Source: Cadophora sp. MPI-SDFR-AT-0126
Lineage: Eukaryota; Ascomycota; Leotiomycetes; Helotiales; Ploettnerulaceae
DNA length: 64,000 nt
Direction of reading: 5' to 3'
Assembly: GCA_020747065.1 (NCBI GenBank)
Contig: JAGMVK010000015.1
Coordinates: 1,302,001 to 1,366,000 of the forward strand
Shown here: positions 1 to 12,950 of the stretch, in pieces
How positions within the stretch are numbered: position 1 is the stretch's first letter
Layout: the number at the start of each line of letters is the position of its first letter
Translations under genes and position numbers: made by a program
The notes under the pieces: model-generated
Told to the model about the DNA's origin: nothing
The model's database searches: none
The model's input: the letters and a program-made list of their open reading frames with translations, nothing else

Positions 1-2990
1 GTAACTCTTTTCAGTGTTAGCTTATGCTATTTTATATAGTCCTAATTACCGGAAATCTAAAGCTCTTTATATTAACTTATTAATTTCTTTTATTAAATTA
101 TATTAAAGAACTATATCTTTAACTTAAAATAGTCTCTATTAAATATTATACTTATTATTAAAAGTATCTCGACCCTCTTATCTACGGCGGCTTTTACGTA
201 GTATTACTTTGTTAATATTTTCTTACTATATTTAAAACTGAATCGCTCTAAATTATAATAACTTTAATTAATTAATAACTTCTTTTATAAATAAAGTTCT
301 TTAGGTAAAGTATTATATTTCTATAGGAAGGATAGGTTCTCTACTATAAACTATATAGAAGGATATAAAGCTTATAGGTCCGTGTACTATTATTTAATCC
401 GTAAATAATACTACTGAAAGGTTTTTAATCTACTGATTTTCTATCTTAAAGAAAGTATTTTTAATCAGCTTATAGCTTTATTTAGCTATACTATTTACTC
501 TTAAGTTATAAGCTAATACCTATATATATTATATCTTTATTCTATTTAGGAACTAAATTACTTCTTCTATATTCTCTTTACCTCCGTTAACTACTAATCT
601 CTAGAATAGGCTATAGCGGTAAATAATATCTTCCTAAATAAAAGTAACTATAATTACCGCTATCTTATATATAAGAGCCTATACCTTAATCTAACTACTT
701 ATATCGTTCCTAGTAATAACTAAATATTACTTTCCTTATTATTTAGTTATATAAGTAATATTTAGGGCCTACTTCTTTATTAAACTATTAGAAGCTATAA
801 GGAAAAGAGGCTCTTCTTATTATCTTAGTGATCTTAGTTAGTATTTTAGGTAAGTTTAAACGAAATTTATAGTATTTTTATAGTACTCCTTTTAAAAGTA
901 GCGTATAGAAATACAGTAATAAGTACTTTCTCTCCCTTTATAACTAGAGTTATTATAATAACTTCGAAGAATCCGTGCTTTATCTCGATTAGTATTAATT
1001 ACAAGCCTAATAAAAGCTTCTTTTATTAGTAGTTTCTAGATTTTCCGGCCGTGTACTTTAAAATTTAGAGCTTCTTTCTTAAAGGCACGAAAAGTCTTTT
1101 AATCTATTCCTTTTAGGGTTCTAAGTGTTATTAAGTATAAGGCGATTTATATAAAGTAGTTAGAGTACTTAGAAGAAGAAACCAGGAACTTATATTTAGT
1201 ATTTAATCTTATATCAGAAGTATTACTAAAGCTTTTTGTAAGCTCTTTGCCTTCTTTAAGTTATTATACTTATGCTCTTATATCTTAAAGAATAGCGTTC
1301 TGTTTTATTAATTCCGGGTCTATTTTAACTGCCTCCTTTACTTAGTTAAGCTTTATAGAGTAAATCTTATAAGCTCTAGGCTCTGAAAGAATCTAATTTT
1401 TGTTATTATTAGAAGTATTATTATTATAATCCGTGTTATTTAAGTATCTAAGCCTCTTAGAAAGAGTATCTGTAGTAGTATATATAAAGCCTTTAATATA
1501 CCGAACTTCGAAATTAAAGAGCCTTATCTAAGTAAGCTATTTTGTAAGTATAGCTCCAGGGTAATTATTAATAGCGCTATTAAATTATACTACTAGGGTA
1601 TTAGCATTTGTTTTCAGAATAAAGTGTACTCCTATAAGCTAAATCTTCAGCTTCTTTAGAATATAAAGCACTCCTTTATACTCTTTCTTTATAGTATTGT
1701 AATTACGTTTAGCCTTATTCCAGTATCTACTCTTATACTATATAGAGCGTACTTATTTATTATCGAGGTCTCTCTAGCCTAGGTAACCTCCCTAGCTAAA
1801 TCTACTAAAGTTAATTGCTACTATTATTTCTCTAGTATCCTTACTATAATCGACCTTATAAAGTACTAGAGCTATATAAAGAGTATCTTAAAGTCTCTTT
1901 ATTACTTTTTCGGTAGGCCCTTTAGGTTTAAATAGAAAGGAGATTCCCTTTCTTAAAAGATTATAAAGGAGTTTAGCGATATATTAAAAGTCTTTAATCT
2001 AAATCTGAAAATAAATAATAAGGCTAAGAAATCCTTTAACCTTAAAGATATTTTTTAGTTCCTTTTAATTCTATATCTTAATAAGGTATACTACTAAGGG
2101 CTCTCTATCCTTTAAATTATAAGTATAGCTTATAATATCTAATCTATTAAGGTAAAACTAAGATTTAGCTCTAATAGTTGCTCTAGCTCTCTTAAGTCTT
2201 TTTAGAGTCTTATTAAGGTTAATAATATACTCTAATACAAATTAGTGAATCCCTGGAGAAGTATCAATAATAACTTAATTATAGTCTATATACAGGCCTT
2301 TAACACCTATATTATTAAGGAATAATATAATAATAGTTAGTATAATATTCTTTAAGATTCTTGATATTATCTATATAAATTAAGCAACTAAATTAGTATA
2401 CCCTTAAGGTAAAGTAGTGTTTCTAACCAGCTCTATATATAGCATATAGAATACTATTATATCTTGACTTAATTAGTAGAGTATTTATTAATCGTAGCCG
2501 GAATAGAGGTTGATAAGACTAGTTATTTAATAATTAGCGAATTCTTTAGAGAACTTATTCACTGAAGGAAGTAGGTTTATATCTTATTAAGTTATTATAT
2601 TTAGTATAGTCGCTAAGTTAATAAGCTTATATTTCCTAGGTTTTTTCTTCTTAATTAGGAACTAAGTATTTCAATAGGGTTCTTCTAAGAGTTTAAGTAC
2701 TTTCTTATTTAATTACTCTTATACTATCTTTATAACTTTAAGTACTAGTGCTCTCAGTAAGGGGAAATTTAGTACTTACTATACCTTATAAGGTATTATT
2801 TTAATAATTATCAGAGAGGAAATATCTTTATAGAACTTTTCATATTTAAGCTATTTAAACGCTATAGCTCCTTCTCTATTCAGTATTATTTCGTTGAAAA
2901 GAGCTCTCTTCTCTAGCTATAGCGAGTTACTAATATTAAGTCTTAGTAACCTTTTCAGAGTGAGTTTAGAACCTTAAGATAAGCTTAAAA
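1..2990 (-). pseudogene. Element A pol fragment: reverse transcriptase, RNase H, integrase (broken)
   Basis: Translated on the - strand this is a fungal Ty3/gypsy polyprotein with many nonsense codons. An RT segment resembling SGYD lies near 2495-2515, and a GVKG-x2-DYN segment follows further into RT. The RNase H part shows DYS-x-DTREIIVA (around 1860-1800) and the LWNKAERNY-like stretch. The tether-like end of RNase H reads YIKGFIYTTTDTLSKR (around 1510-1440), matching the usual PGTKHTAADGLSRR-type segment. Integrase should occupy about 1200 to the left edge, but its HHCC and DDE residues were not verified. The product would be an RT/RNase H/integrase for retrotransposition. It is not functional here. 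Confidence 0.8.
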
Positions 2991-3041
2991 ACTGAGGTAG
3001 TAGAAGGTACTGAAATTTTCTATATTAGACTTATTATATAT

Positions 3042-3227
3042 TGTGAAGGAGTAGAGTAGTGCTGTTAAGTGCATAGTAAATAAGGGAATAACTCGCGCGT
3101 AGGCTAATTAAGTAATAGAAGTAAGAGGAAGAAGATAATAATTACTAGTCTAGCGGCGCTAACCTATCTATCTATAGCTGGAATAGAAAAATAAAAACCT
3201 TTATAGTAGGCCTTTAACTCTACTATA
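3042..3227 (-). repeat. Element B 3' LTR (left copy)
   Basis: This copy begins TGTGAAGGAG on the + strand and ends in ctctactata. It is about 186 bp and aligns end to end with 14740-14925, differing mainly by C/T and G/A changes typical of RIP. Sequence outside both copies is unrelated, which fixes the boundaries. The flank on its right, ttccccctt (about 3232-3240), is the polypurine tract on the - strand. Confidence 0.85.
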
Positions 3228-3299
3228 TATATTCCCCCTTAGTTTAGTAGTTATCCCCTAACTGCAATAATCCTGCATATAGTACTAAGAAGTTAAGAA

Positions 3300-5930
3300 A
3301 AGAAGAGCTAGTCTTATACCCTAAGCCCTAGGTTACTGAACTATACGCCCCTTATTCTATCTCTATATACTTCCTCTATAAATAGTAAACCCTTTTTCAG
3401 TGCTTCTTAAAGCACTTCCTTATTTAGCTTATTTATATTCGCCTCTACTTCAGGTATAAGTAGTTCTAATATATCTACTCTTTTCTTAAGAAAGTAATAG
3501 GATTTCTCTTTAAACGCCTCCTTCTTAATCTTATGTACTATCTTAAATACCTTTAATCCTATCCTTAGTGCTTTCCTTCTCTAATCCTTAATATACTTAT
3601 ACACTACCTCCTAATTACTTTTAAGTACAATATTCCTTTATACTACTACTACTAGTGAACTCTATCTGTAATAAGTAATCTAAGTATTAGATAAGGCCCT
3701 TAAGCCGGATACTTCTACTATAGCAGCGAACCTAAAGGGAATCGCATTATACTAGTTAAGTAACCCAGATAATATAGCTTATAGAGTAATGAAATCCCTA
3801 TAAGCGTTAGCTAAATCTCGCTACGAACTACCTTCTACTACTTTAAGAGACTCCTCGTTATCTTATATAGCGATAAACTAGGGTAAAAGCGTTTATTAGA
3901 TAATTATAGTAAGATTAAAGGACTTATATAGGATCTTAGGTAAAGTAATACGTATATCCCCCTTACTATACGGCGTTCTAACTTAATCTACCCCTAGTAC
4001 CTTAGTATCTTCTCGTATAAAAATCTAATTCGTAATTCGATATATATAATAATTAGTATCTTACCCCCTAGCCTTAACTCGCTCTTACTATTCACCTAAC
4101 TTATACTATATCCTCTTATAAATAAAAGTGCAATTAGCCTTATTCTCCTAATCTAGCGAAATACTTCCTTAAATCATCGTAGTCCCGCGATTAGTTACTA
4201 GAGCTTACGGAATATTAATATTGATATAATAGAAGTAAGTGCTATCTCCCGGAATAGTATACTTAGTGTAGTAGAGGTAACTAATTAGCCTTTATACTTT
4301 ATCGGGGTAAAGGGCAGTATAAAGTATATAATACGTAGGGTCCTAACGTATAAGCTACTAGGTAACTAAAAAGAATATATTATATAGCTATTTAATGTTT
4401 TTCCTATTATTAATTTCTTAAAAATAGTACTAGTATATATTAGTTTCCTTTAAGATCTTATTATCTAATAGTAAGTTAAACTACTATTTAAAAAGACCGT
4501 AAATAATCTGCTTATCCTACTCCTATTATAATAATATTAATAGATTCTAGGAGTTCAGGATTAGTTTTTAATTAAACTTAAAAGCAGGTGCCCCTCCCTA
4601 CTACTAGAACTTATATAGCCTAAGTCCGTTTAATGGCCTAGGTAACTAATTAGCTAGCTAAAACTAATTATATATCTCTAGATCTGTCTTTAGCTTTCCT
4701 ATTTCTAATCTCCGGTTGTATACCTCTTATAAGCGCTTAATAGTAAGCTCCTCTAGTAATCTCTTTATATAAAGCTTTATATAGCTAGCTATTAGGCGCA
4801 GGTATTAGTAGTATACTTATCGATATTCTAGTATCCGCCCTAGGAGCTATATATTTACTATAAGGGGTAGTATTTTCTTTCCCCTAATAACTAATCTCTA
4901 ATTATTTAAGATATCCTTAGAGTATTCGCACTTTTATCTACTATCCTCGCTATTATTCGCCTCTTTCTTCTCATAACTCTCTATCTCTTTTCTTATCTCC
5001 TCTATCTCCTCCTTATTAATTTCGGCCCTCTTACCTAAAGTAATACTAAACTCTTCTATAGCTACTACTTTTACTAATCGATCGAACCTTCGAAGTAAAT
5101 TAGTAATAGTAGTAGTAGTCTCGCTATTGATTTTCCCTGCTAAGCGGGCTAAATACTCTAGCTTACCTTCCCTTTATAATAAAGTTACTTCACTAACTTT
5201 AGTACTTATACTTAGTAAGCTTAGTAACCCTATAAATTATCCTTCCTTTATAAAGCTACTTGCCCTAGGGTATATCCCTATCCTTTTCCATATACTTTCC
5301 GACATCACTTCTAAGGGGGCACTATTAACCTTTCCCTGTATCGCCTTTACTAGGTCCCTTATAATAACTTCTCTTGCATTTAATACACCTCGTCTACCTA
5401 GTTCTATAACCCTCTTTCATATTTTAATATTTACCTGTACTTTAGCCTCCTCTAAGGATATCTTTCCTGAAGCTTTACTATAGTTCATTATAAATTCAGC
5501 CGACCTAGTTATTAGCTAATCTCGTATAGCTTAATTAAGCTAATTCCTCGTAATCCTAGCGTATACTTCCTAGAGGCGATTCCTCTTCTTAGCATTTACA
5601 GTAATAATAAAGTGAACCTTAGCTTAATTAAACTTGAACTTTACCTTACTTATATACGCTTTAAAGACTCCTAATCTTTCCATGTAATTATAGACTTATT
5701 TAATTAAATTACCGATCTTATTATAGTACTTTATTATTTGTTTAAGTACTTAAGATTAAGCGGCATATTAATTTTCTACTAGTATATTCCTTAAATATAA
5801 GATTATATCCTTAATACTAGTGAAGTTTAGTAGTGTAATTACTACTAGTGCATCTACTCTAGTTATACTTGTATCTTTATCTATATTTATTAGTAGGATT
5901 TCTACTTACGTGCGTGCTTTAAAAAGTTTA
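3300..5930 (-). pseudogene. Extra sense-strand frame in element B, between pol and 3' LTR; not recognised
   Basis: On the - strand one frame stays open over about 2.6 kb if TAG/TAA are read as former Trp/Gln codons, which is what RIP produces. The first two thirds are charged and helix-like. Around 5090-4960 there is a Glu/Lys-rich run (RAEINKEEIEEIRKEIES) likely to form a coiled coil. I see no zinc knuckle, protease, RT or integrase motif, and no clear membrane segment. By position, downstream of pol and before the polypurine tract, it sits where env-like or accessory frames sit in other Ty3/gypsy elements. It could also be captured host sequence. It diverges from the + strand frame at 6250-7950 across a spacer of about 300 bp. 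Confidence 0.5.
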
Positions 5931-6249
5931 TTATTAAAAAAAAAGTTGATCTTTTAAAAGGAAATCGCGCGGGCTATTAAATCGTTAAAGGGGGCCGATC
6001 TTACTTAAGAATTATTTGTTTTATTTCCCGTTATAAGTAAATAAATTAACGGAATTAAAGTAAACTTTTTCTTTTTTTTTTTTTTTTATATCTCTTAGCT
6101 TATAACTTCTTACTAATTTACTTTTCTTTTTACCTTTTTCTTGCTATCCCTCTTAAATTCACCTTTTTCCCTGGCGCCTTTCTTAATATAAAAGGCTATC
6201 CTCGCTTCTATTTTCTTCTAATTTTCTTTTAACTTTTATAATAATTTTT
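5931..6249. other. Divergent spacer between the two extra frames of element B
   Basis: About 320 bp separate the starts of the left-going frame and the right-going frame. It contains an A-run near 5936, a GC-richer patch (ggggccgatc near 5990) and a T-tract of about 17 at 6070-6087. Such a layout would suit a bidirectional promoter, but this is inference. No coding potential was seen. Confidence 0.35.
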
Positions 6250-7950
6250 TTCTTATACTAGACTATTTTCTACTAGACCTTCTACTTTATACTCCTCACC
6301 TACTTCTAGCACCTACTCTCTATTATAGCGCTAGCCCAGCTACTAAAGCTTATTACTACAGCCTATATTAAATACTGCCCTCTCTTTAATCCTAATCTAG
6401 GAATAATATATATTCAAGATATTATATCTAACCTCTGTAGTAACCGCGCTATTCGTCTATTTAACCACGTCTTCGGTGCTCTAGTTATAGCTATTAATAA
6501 GAGTATCCTGACTAAGATAGAAGTCGCGGATGAAATATATATTAACTTTTTCTCTTACCTTCGGATTCGTAAAGGACGTGTCTTTACTAGTCACCTCTTC
6601 CTTAATCCTAATAGCCTTTACTTTAAATTTAGCAATAAAGACCTAGCTAGTAATACTGAAATTAAGTATAACTCCTTTACCCTGGACTTTACTACTCCTA
6701 AGGATTATAATAACTATAAGAAGTAGCTCTTTAGACTGCTCTTTACAGGTAGCGACTTTATAACTATTACTGATAAGAACTCCCTTCGACGCTATACTAA
6801 GTCTTGCACTACCTTCACTGCTGCTCCAGTAATCCCTAGCCCTTTAACTACTTTTACTAAGGCTATTACTCCCCCTAAGACTCCTAAGAAAGGTGGATCC
6901 AAGGCTACTTCCGTACTTAAGCTATTTATTATCGTATTCAAGGGTAAACCTAAGGCTACTTCTAAGCGTAAGGGCCAGACCTCCGGTAAAGATAAGGGTA
7001 AGGGAAAGGTAAAGTCTGATAAATATGTCCCAGATACTAATAATAACGGACCTCCCTATAATACTTTAAATAATTATAATAGCTCTCTAGTTAATAGTCT
7101 TATATTCTTTCCTAATAAAGATAATAGATCTAATAGTAAATATAGTAAGCTAACGCATAAGAAGAAGAAAGGCACTACTATTTAATCTTGTAAAAAAACC
7201 TTTATTACTAGTTCATGTTCTGTTCCTAAGGTAAAGGATTCTGCTACTAAGACTTCTACTAAGATTCCTAAGTCTAAAACAAAGGCTGATTCCCTTACTC
7301 CTCTATATATTACCCGGGCTAAAGCTAAAATCTAAGATAGAGACCTTACTTAAGCCCTCGCTAACTCTGCTACTAAAGCCTTAAACTCCCTAGTCGCTAC
7401 TTTAGCTACTGATATTACTGACTAAAAGTTACTTCTTTTAAAGGTCTAGAAGCTTATTACCGCTTACAATTGGAAATACGTCTATAACAGTTCTATGTAG
7501 TACTTAGTTCTAGGAGATCCCGATAGTTTTCTCGAGTAATACTCTTTGTATTAGATCCTCTAATATATTTACTGTATTAAGGAGATTTGTTCTTATATCG
7601 AATCTAGTAATAATAATAGTACTGCAGAGGGATTTCTTTACTTTTACTTAGAGTATATAAAGGAGACTCTTTAAGAGGCTTAGGATTTTTGCGTGAAGGC
7701 TATTAAGGCTATTTTTATAAGATATACTACCAGAGAATCTAATAATAATACTAGTACTATAGACGCTAAGCACTTAATTACTGGCGAAAAAGGTCCCTCG
7801 GCTTACCTCTCCTATAGTTCTAAGACTCCTATCACTTAAAGCTATGGAGTAGTGGCTTTTGCAAACGATAACAGTTAGTTTAATAAGTACTTCAATAGTA
7901 ATTAGTATTCTTATATTTACTCTTTAGCGCGAGATATAATATTTAATATA
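6250..7950 (+). pseudogene. Extra antisense frame in element B; basic, Ser/Thr/Lys-rich protein, not recognised
   Basis: On the + strand, antisense to B's gag-pol, a frame runs for about 1.7 kb with nonsense codons that fit Trp/Gln lost to RIP. The N-terminal part (about 6340-6830) looks like a folded domain. It is followed by a Lys/Pro/Ser/Thr-rich linker with segments such as TPPKTPKKGGSK and GKDKGKGKVKSDK (about 6840-7030), then a second folded part with SYIESSNNN and FCVKAIKAIF (about 7590-7720). There is no CCHC knuckle or polymerase motif. The basic linker suggests nucleic-acid binding, but that is only a compositional hint. An antisense frame in this position is unusual for a Ty3/gypsy element. 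Confidence 0.5.
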
Positions 7951-8299
7951 ATCTTAATTCTTAATCCCAGATAGTTAGCAGGACTTAGTATAGAGTACAT
8001 ATAATTAGTATAATTAAGCTAAATAAAATGAAATATATATAAATAAAACCTAAATAATTCCCGTAGTGAAATAACTAATTACTTCTTATGATTTCCTTTA
8101 TACTTGCGACTTAATTACTAGGCTTTCTCCCCCCCTTACTTCTAATTTACCTAGCCCTCTAAGTTTTTATTTCATCTGCCGGGCAGGTGAAATACCCCTA
8201 GTACCCTTATTACTTAGCTTAATCCTCTTACGGAACTATAACTGCGAATCTCTTACTATTTAGTATTACTACTCTTTTTCTTTCTTTTTCTAAATTAAT

Positions 8300-11200
8300 T
8301 ATCTTTTATAAGAGCTTTTTTTAGGTAACTAGAGCTAAGGCCGGAAGTTCTTCTTCCTCCCCCTCTTTATCCGAGCTTAATTTATTTCCGAGCTTAATTT
8401 TCTTAGTAGGCTCTGTACTTTCTAAGGGTATACCTTTACTTAGTTCTAGCTCAGAATTAATAAGCTCCTAAATAGAGTCTTTCTTTTAAAATACCTTTAG
8501 CTAGTTTCCTAAAAATATACCTTATAGCTAAGTCCCGGATAGTTTAGTAAGAAAAAATATCCCCTTCTCCAGAAGCGCTTTATTTACCTTATATAGTTTA
8601 AGCTATTTATAGCTAAGTTTAACTTTAGATAATATATCTACTTCTTACTTCGTATTATATAGTAGTATAATATCGCTTATAGTAATTTCAAAGAAATGAA
8701 TTCTCTTACTTATATTAAACTTATCTTTCTATATAATTTATACTCTCTTCTATTTAATAGTAGTCTCCTTAAGATCCTTATCCCGGATTTAAATTTATTA
8801 GACTTATAATACTAGTAAATCCGATTCTAATTTAATATTCTTCTAATTTATAATCCTTTAAGTTAGGATAGTAAGCTCTATTAGTAAAATAGCCTCTAAC
8901 TTATACTATATCTAGAAGGGTGTCCTACTAGTTATAGTCTTAATAGTATAGCAGTTAGCTAGTAAGACTATATATAGATTCCTTACTTAGTCACCTAGTC
9001 CCTCTTTTATTATCTTAGTAAGTCTATTAATTATAAGTTTATAGCCTCTCTTAACTATACTATTAGTAAGCGTATAGTAAGCTAAAATTATAATTCTCTT
9101 AATCTTATACTTTTTAGTAAAGCACTTAACTTACCTTTTATTCTTAGGCCCCTTATTTATAATAAGCTTTTCGAAAATCCTATATCTATAAATAATATCC
9201 TTCTAAATGAAATCTGCTACTACTATAGAGGTTACGTTAGCTAAGGCTCTGGCCTTAACTTATTCTAAAAGATCGTCCTTAGCTACGATTAAGTACCGCT
9301 TCCCATATCTCGCAGGTAAGTAGATAATATTTATTCCGACCTTAGCTTATAAAGTACTTATCTAAGTAAAGTGAAGAGCCTCCTTTAATCTCGTAGAATT
9401 TCTAAATTAGTAGGCTTTACATGTAATTACGTATTCCTTTATATTTAAGTAAAGGATATCCTAAAAGTATTTTTTAGTAACTTTTTAGTAAGTACTTTCT
9501 CTTCCTTTATAATTTAATTCCTTATGTAGTAATTGAAAGATAGTTTGCCTCTTATTCTAATTATTTAAGACCCGTTAGATTAGGAGCCCTTTATTAGTCC
9601 TATAGTAAAGTACCCCTAAGTATACTATATAATTCAATACTTACTACTTAAATATTCTGAAATTAATTAGGTTCACTTTATTAAGCCTTTTTAGTATTAA
9701 TAAAAACTTCGTGATTAATCTAGAATCCAGATTCTAGTATCTTTTTAGTTATAAAAATACTTTATTTAATTAGTACCTTATTTAAATCCGACTAAACTAA
9801 GTATTAATAAAGTTATTAATATCTTTCTCCTACGCTTTAGTATCTAATTCCTTCTAACTTATAAAGCGTTTTAAGAGCTTATCTACTATAGTATACTTAG
9901 TCCCGGGTATATAGCGCACTTTAAAATCAAATAACCTTATCTAAGTAATCTATCTAGTAACTAAAGCTCCGGGGAGATCTAAAGTACCTTAGTTTAACTA
10001 GATTACTAAGACTATAGTATCTATTTCTAGAATAAAATATCATCTAATTAGAGCTTCTTAGACTTTCTTTAAGGCTTTTAGGACTCTACGATACTCCCTC
10101 TTAGTAGTATTATAATTCCTTTCCGCTACTAATTATACTCTACTATTATACTTAATAGGATGTTTCTTTTTTTTCTAATCTAGTTATATAAGGACTATAC
10201 CCTACTTTTAAAGGCTTATATCTATAGCTAGTATTACTTCCCTAGTATCCTTAGAAATATCTAACTGTATTAAAGCTGGGGTAGTTATTAATACTAGCTT
10301 TAGTTCATTTATTACTTGAATTTTCCGGTCGCGGAAATTAAACTTCATCTCTTTCTTTAGTAGGAAATAGAGCGGCTCTGCTTTCCGAGCGTAGTTCTTA
10401 ATTTAAATCCAGTAATACCTATAGACTTCTAAGAAGGCCCGGACTTTATTTAAATTCTTATACTCTCTTTAATTCAGAATCTTAATTACTTTTTCATTAT
10501 CTAGGGATCTCCTTTCCGTAGTATATATAAATCCTACTAGCTTTAGTTCTATAATCCTAAACTAAGACTTTAGTTCAATTATAGCTCCTACTTTTTCTAT
10601 ATCTAAGAGTACTAAATCCAGATTAATGAAATATTTAAGTATAAATCTTTATATCCTTAGCACTAATTCCTTATTATTATAGATAGAATATAATTCTAGT
10701 ATAAGTATATTATTAATAAAAATTTATGCTTGCGCTAATTTATAATTCTTTAGAATTATCTTCCCTACTTAATAGAATTAAGCTACTGAGTTAGTTATTC
10801 CCTAAATAAGCGTAGTATATCGAAGAAGCCCGAGAGGAGTTTAGAAGACTATTAAGTCTCGGCTATTAGGGTATAGAGTTACTTAATCGTAGCCGGAAAA
10901 GAAGTTAATCAGGGAAGTAATTACACAGCTAGTAAAGTCTTCGGATATCTCCTCTATATTAGGAGGTAGATTCGTATCCCTTACTATTACTACATTATAC
11001 TTTATAGCTATATTAATTATATAGTAAGCTCTACTCTTCTTCTTAACTAAAAACTATTAATTTTTATAAAGCTTATACTTATATTCTAATATTCTAGCCT
11101 ATAACCTTTTATTAAGTATATCTTTAACATGCTTACGTAAGTGTTTTAGAACTAGGAATCCTAGTAATTGCTACGCTTAGTGAAGTACTATGCGAATCTC

Positions 11201-12950
11201 CTGCGAAGAGTAAATATCCTTATAGATCCTTCTATATTCCGAGAAGTTAAAAGCGATTATAGCCTCGCGCTAGTATAATATCTTAATTAGGAGCTCTTTC
11301 TCCCGAGGCCATAGTCCTTCTTTAAAAATTATCTCTTTTAACCTTTCTAGTATTAATTTTTGCCTTTTAAGTAGCTCTAAGAACTTAGGAGTAATTTATT
11401 TATTAAACTCGTATAATAGCTTAAGAGAACCTCGCTATCTTTCCTATATTAGTCTCGATTATTTCTAATCCAGCCTTCCTTTAGGCTTTAATTTATTAGA
11501 AACACCCTTTTAGATAAGTATAATCTTATCTACCTTTCTCTTATATACTTCCTAAATACTAATAGTAGGAAAAAGCTACTTCGCCTGAATTAAAGAAATT
11601 AAATCCGTCTTCCTAAATATAACTATATTATCCCCTCTACTAAACACTAACGCTAAGAAAACCCTAGCCCTTACTATTTAAACCCGATTAAACGCTACTA
11701 CTATCCAGTTCCCTCCTTTAGTAAAGGATTTACTAGAGACGCCTACTAATACGCCCCTAGCTACTCTTTTCCCAGAAAGATTTCTGACTTAAACCTTACC
11801 TTAATTAAATTAGCTACCTTAACTATAACTTACTTTATCCGCTTATCGTTAATTATAGTAGTAAATTAGCTACCCCTACTATAGAAGAATAATATTAAGC
11901 TGCTAATAATAAAGGGCTGCTTAAGAACTATATTATTCTCAACCTTTTCTAATGTAAAAAAACTCTCGGTAATTATAACACTTCCTATTTCCATAACTAT
12001 ATTCTTATATAGCCCCTCGAACTTTTCACGCTCTCCTAAATATCCAACTATCTCTAAGTTAGGATTAGGGCATACTAGTAACTCTATACTCGCGGCTATA
12101 AATAATAGGATAATATTAAGCTCTAACTTATAATTAATCAGAACTATTATAACTATTAAGCCTATTTGAACCTTAACCTTAGGGCTTCGAACTACTAGTA
12201 GTATAGGATCCTCTAAGCTATCTATTATTCTAGCTAACCCTATACTAATATCCTTAGTTACTCTATCTACCCTTACTTTAGGTTCTCCGGCTCACCTTTT
12301 AACTATAGCTATATTTTTAAATAATAGCTTTTGTAATATATCTAAATATATTAGTAGCTCTTTTTTAGTTATCCCCTTTAGTTTATTATCTAAGAGCTTA
12401 TCTAATAGATCTATTAGACGCGCCTCCTTCTTAAGTAGGTTTATAAACCTCTTAATCTTCCTACTTACTTAGGGTCTGATCTTCCTTAGCTTTTCCATTT
12501 ACTCCTTATTAATTTCCATCTCCTTTATTACTTTCCCCTATTATACCTTATCTCTAGAAGCCTCCTCTACTTAATTCTAGACCTTTTAACTCCCTAGGCG
12601 AGGTACTTTAGAGGCTACTAAATCCTTTTCCTTCTTTATATATCCTTTCAAAATCTTCCTTAAATTCACTTACTTATTATTTCCCTTCGCTTTTAACTTC
12701 TCGCTCCTTACGCCCGCTACTCCTACTATACCCTAATCCGCCTCTCCTTCCTCTTTATCTAACTTATCTTATAGGACTACTCCTACTGCTATCCTACTAA
12801 CGTCCTTTATAGTTATAGTTAGTTGATATACTACTCCTTATCTAACTAGTCTACTTGAGGCCCCTTACTTCGAAGCTTCTTACTATTATTGTATAATTTC
12901 TCTTCCGGGGACTCTTTACTTTACTTACACGGAATCACCCTTATCTTCTC
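8300..12950 (-). pseudogene. Element B pol: RT, RNase H, integrase (broken)
   Basis: The - strand translation is recognisably fungal Ty3/gypsy Pol. The RT core includes the segment INFFSGYD followed by a stop, then VTLYPNSRD (around 10920-10870), LGLLRYTTLI and a stop, then GITNSVA. RNase H shows the stretch NYNTTKREYRRVLKALKKV (around 10130-10060), DLPGALVTR, and IRLFDFKVRYIPGTKYTIVD (around 9960-9880). Integrase would follow at about 9700-8300; I did not confirm its catalytic residues. The upstream part (12.9-11.6 kb) should hold the protease. Stops replace Trp/Gln positions and the gene is dead. Confidence 0.85.

Noticed and set aside
5127..5483. 118-codon + strand frame starting with ATT
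   Set aside because: Lies antisense to the longer coherent - strand frame of element B, has no family resemblance, and AT-rich RIP DNA gives such frames by chance.
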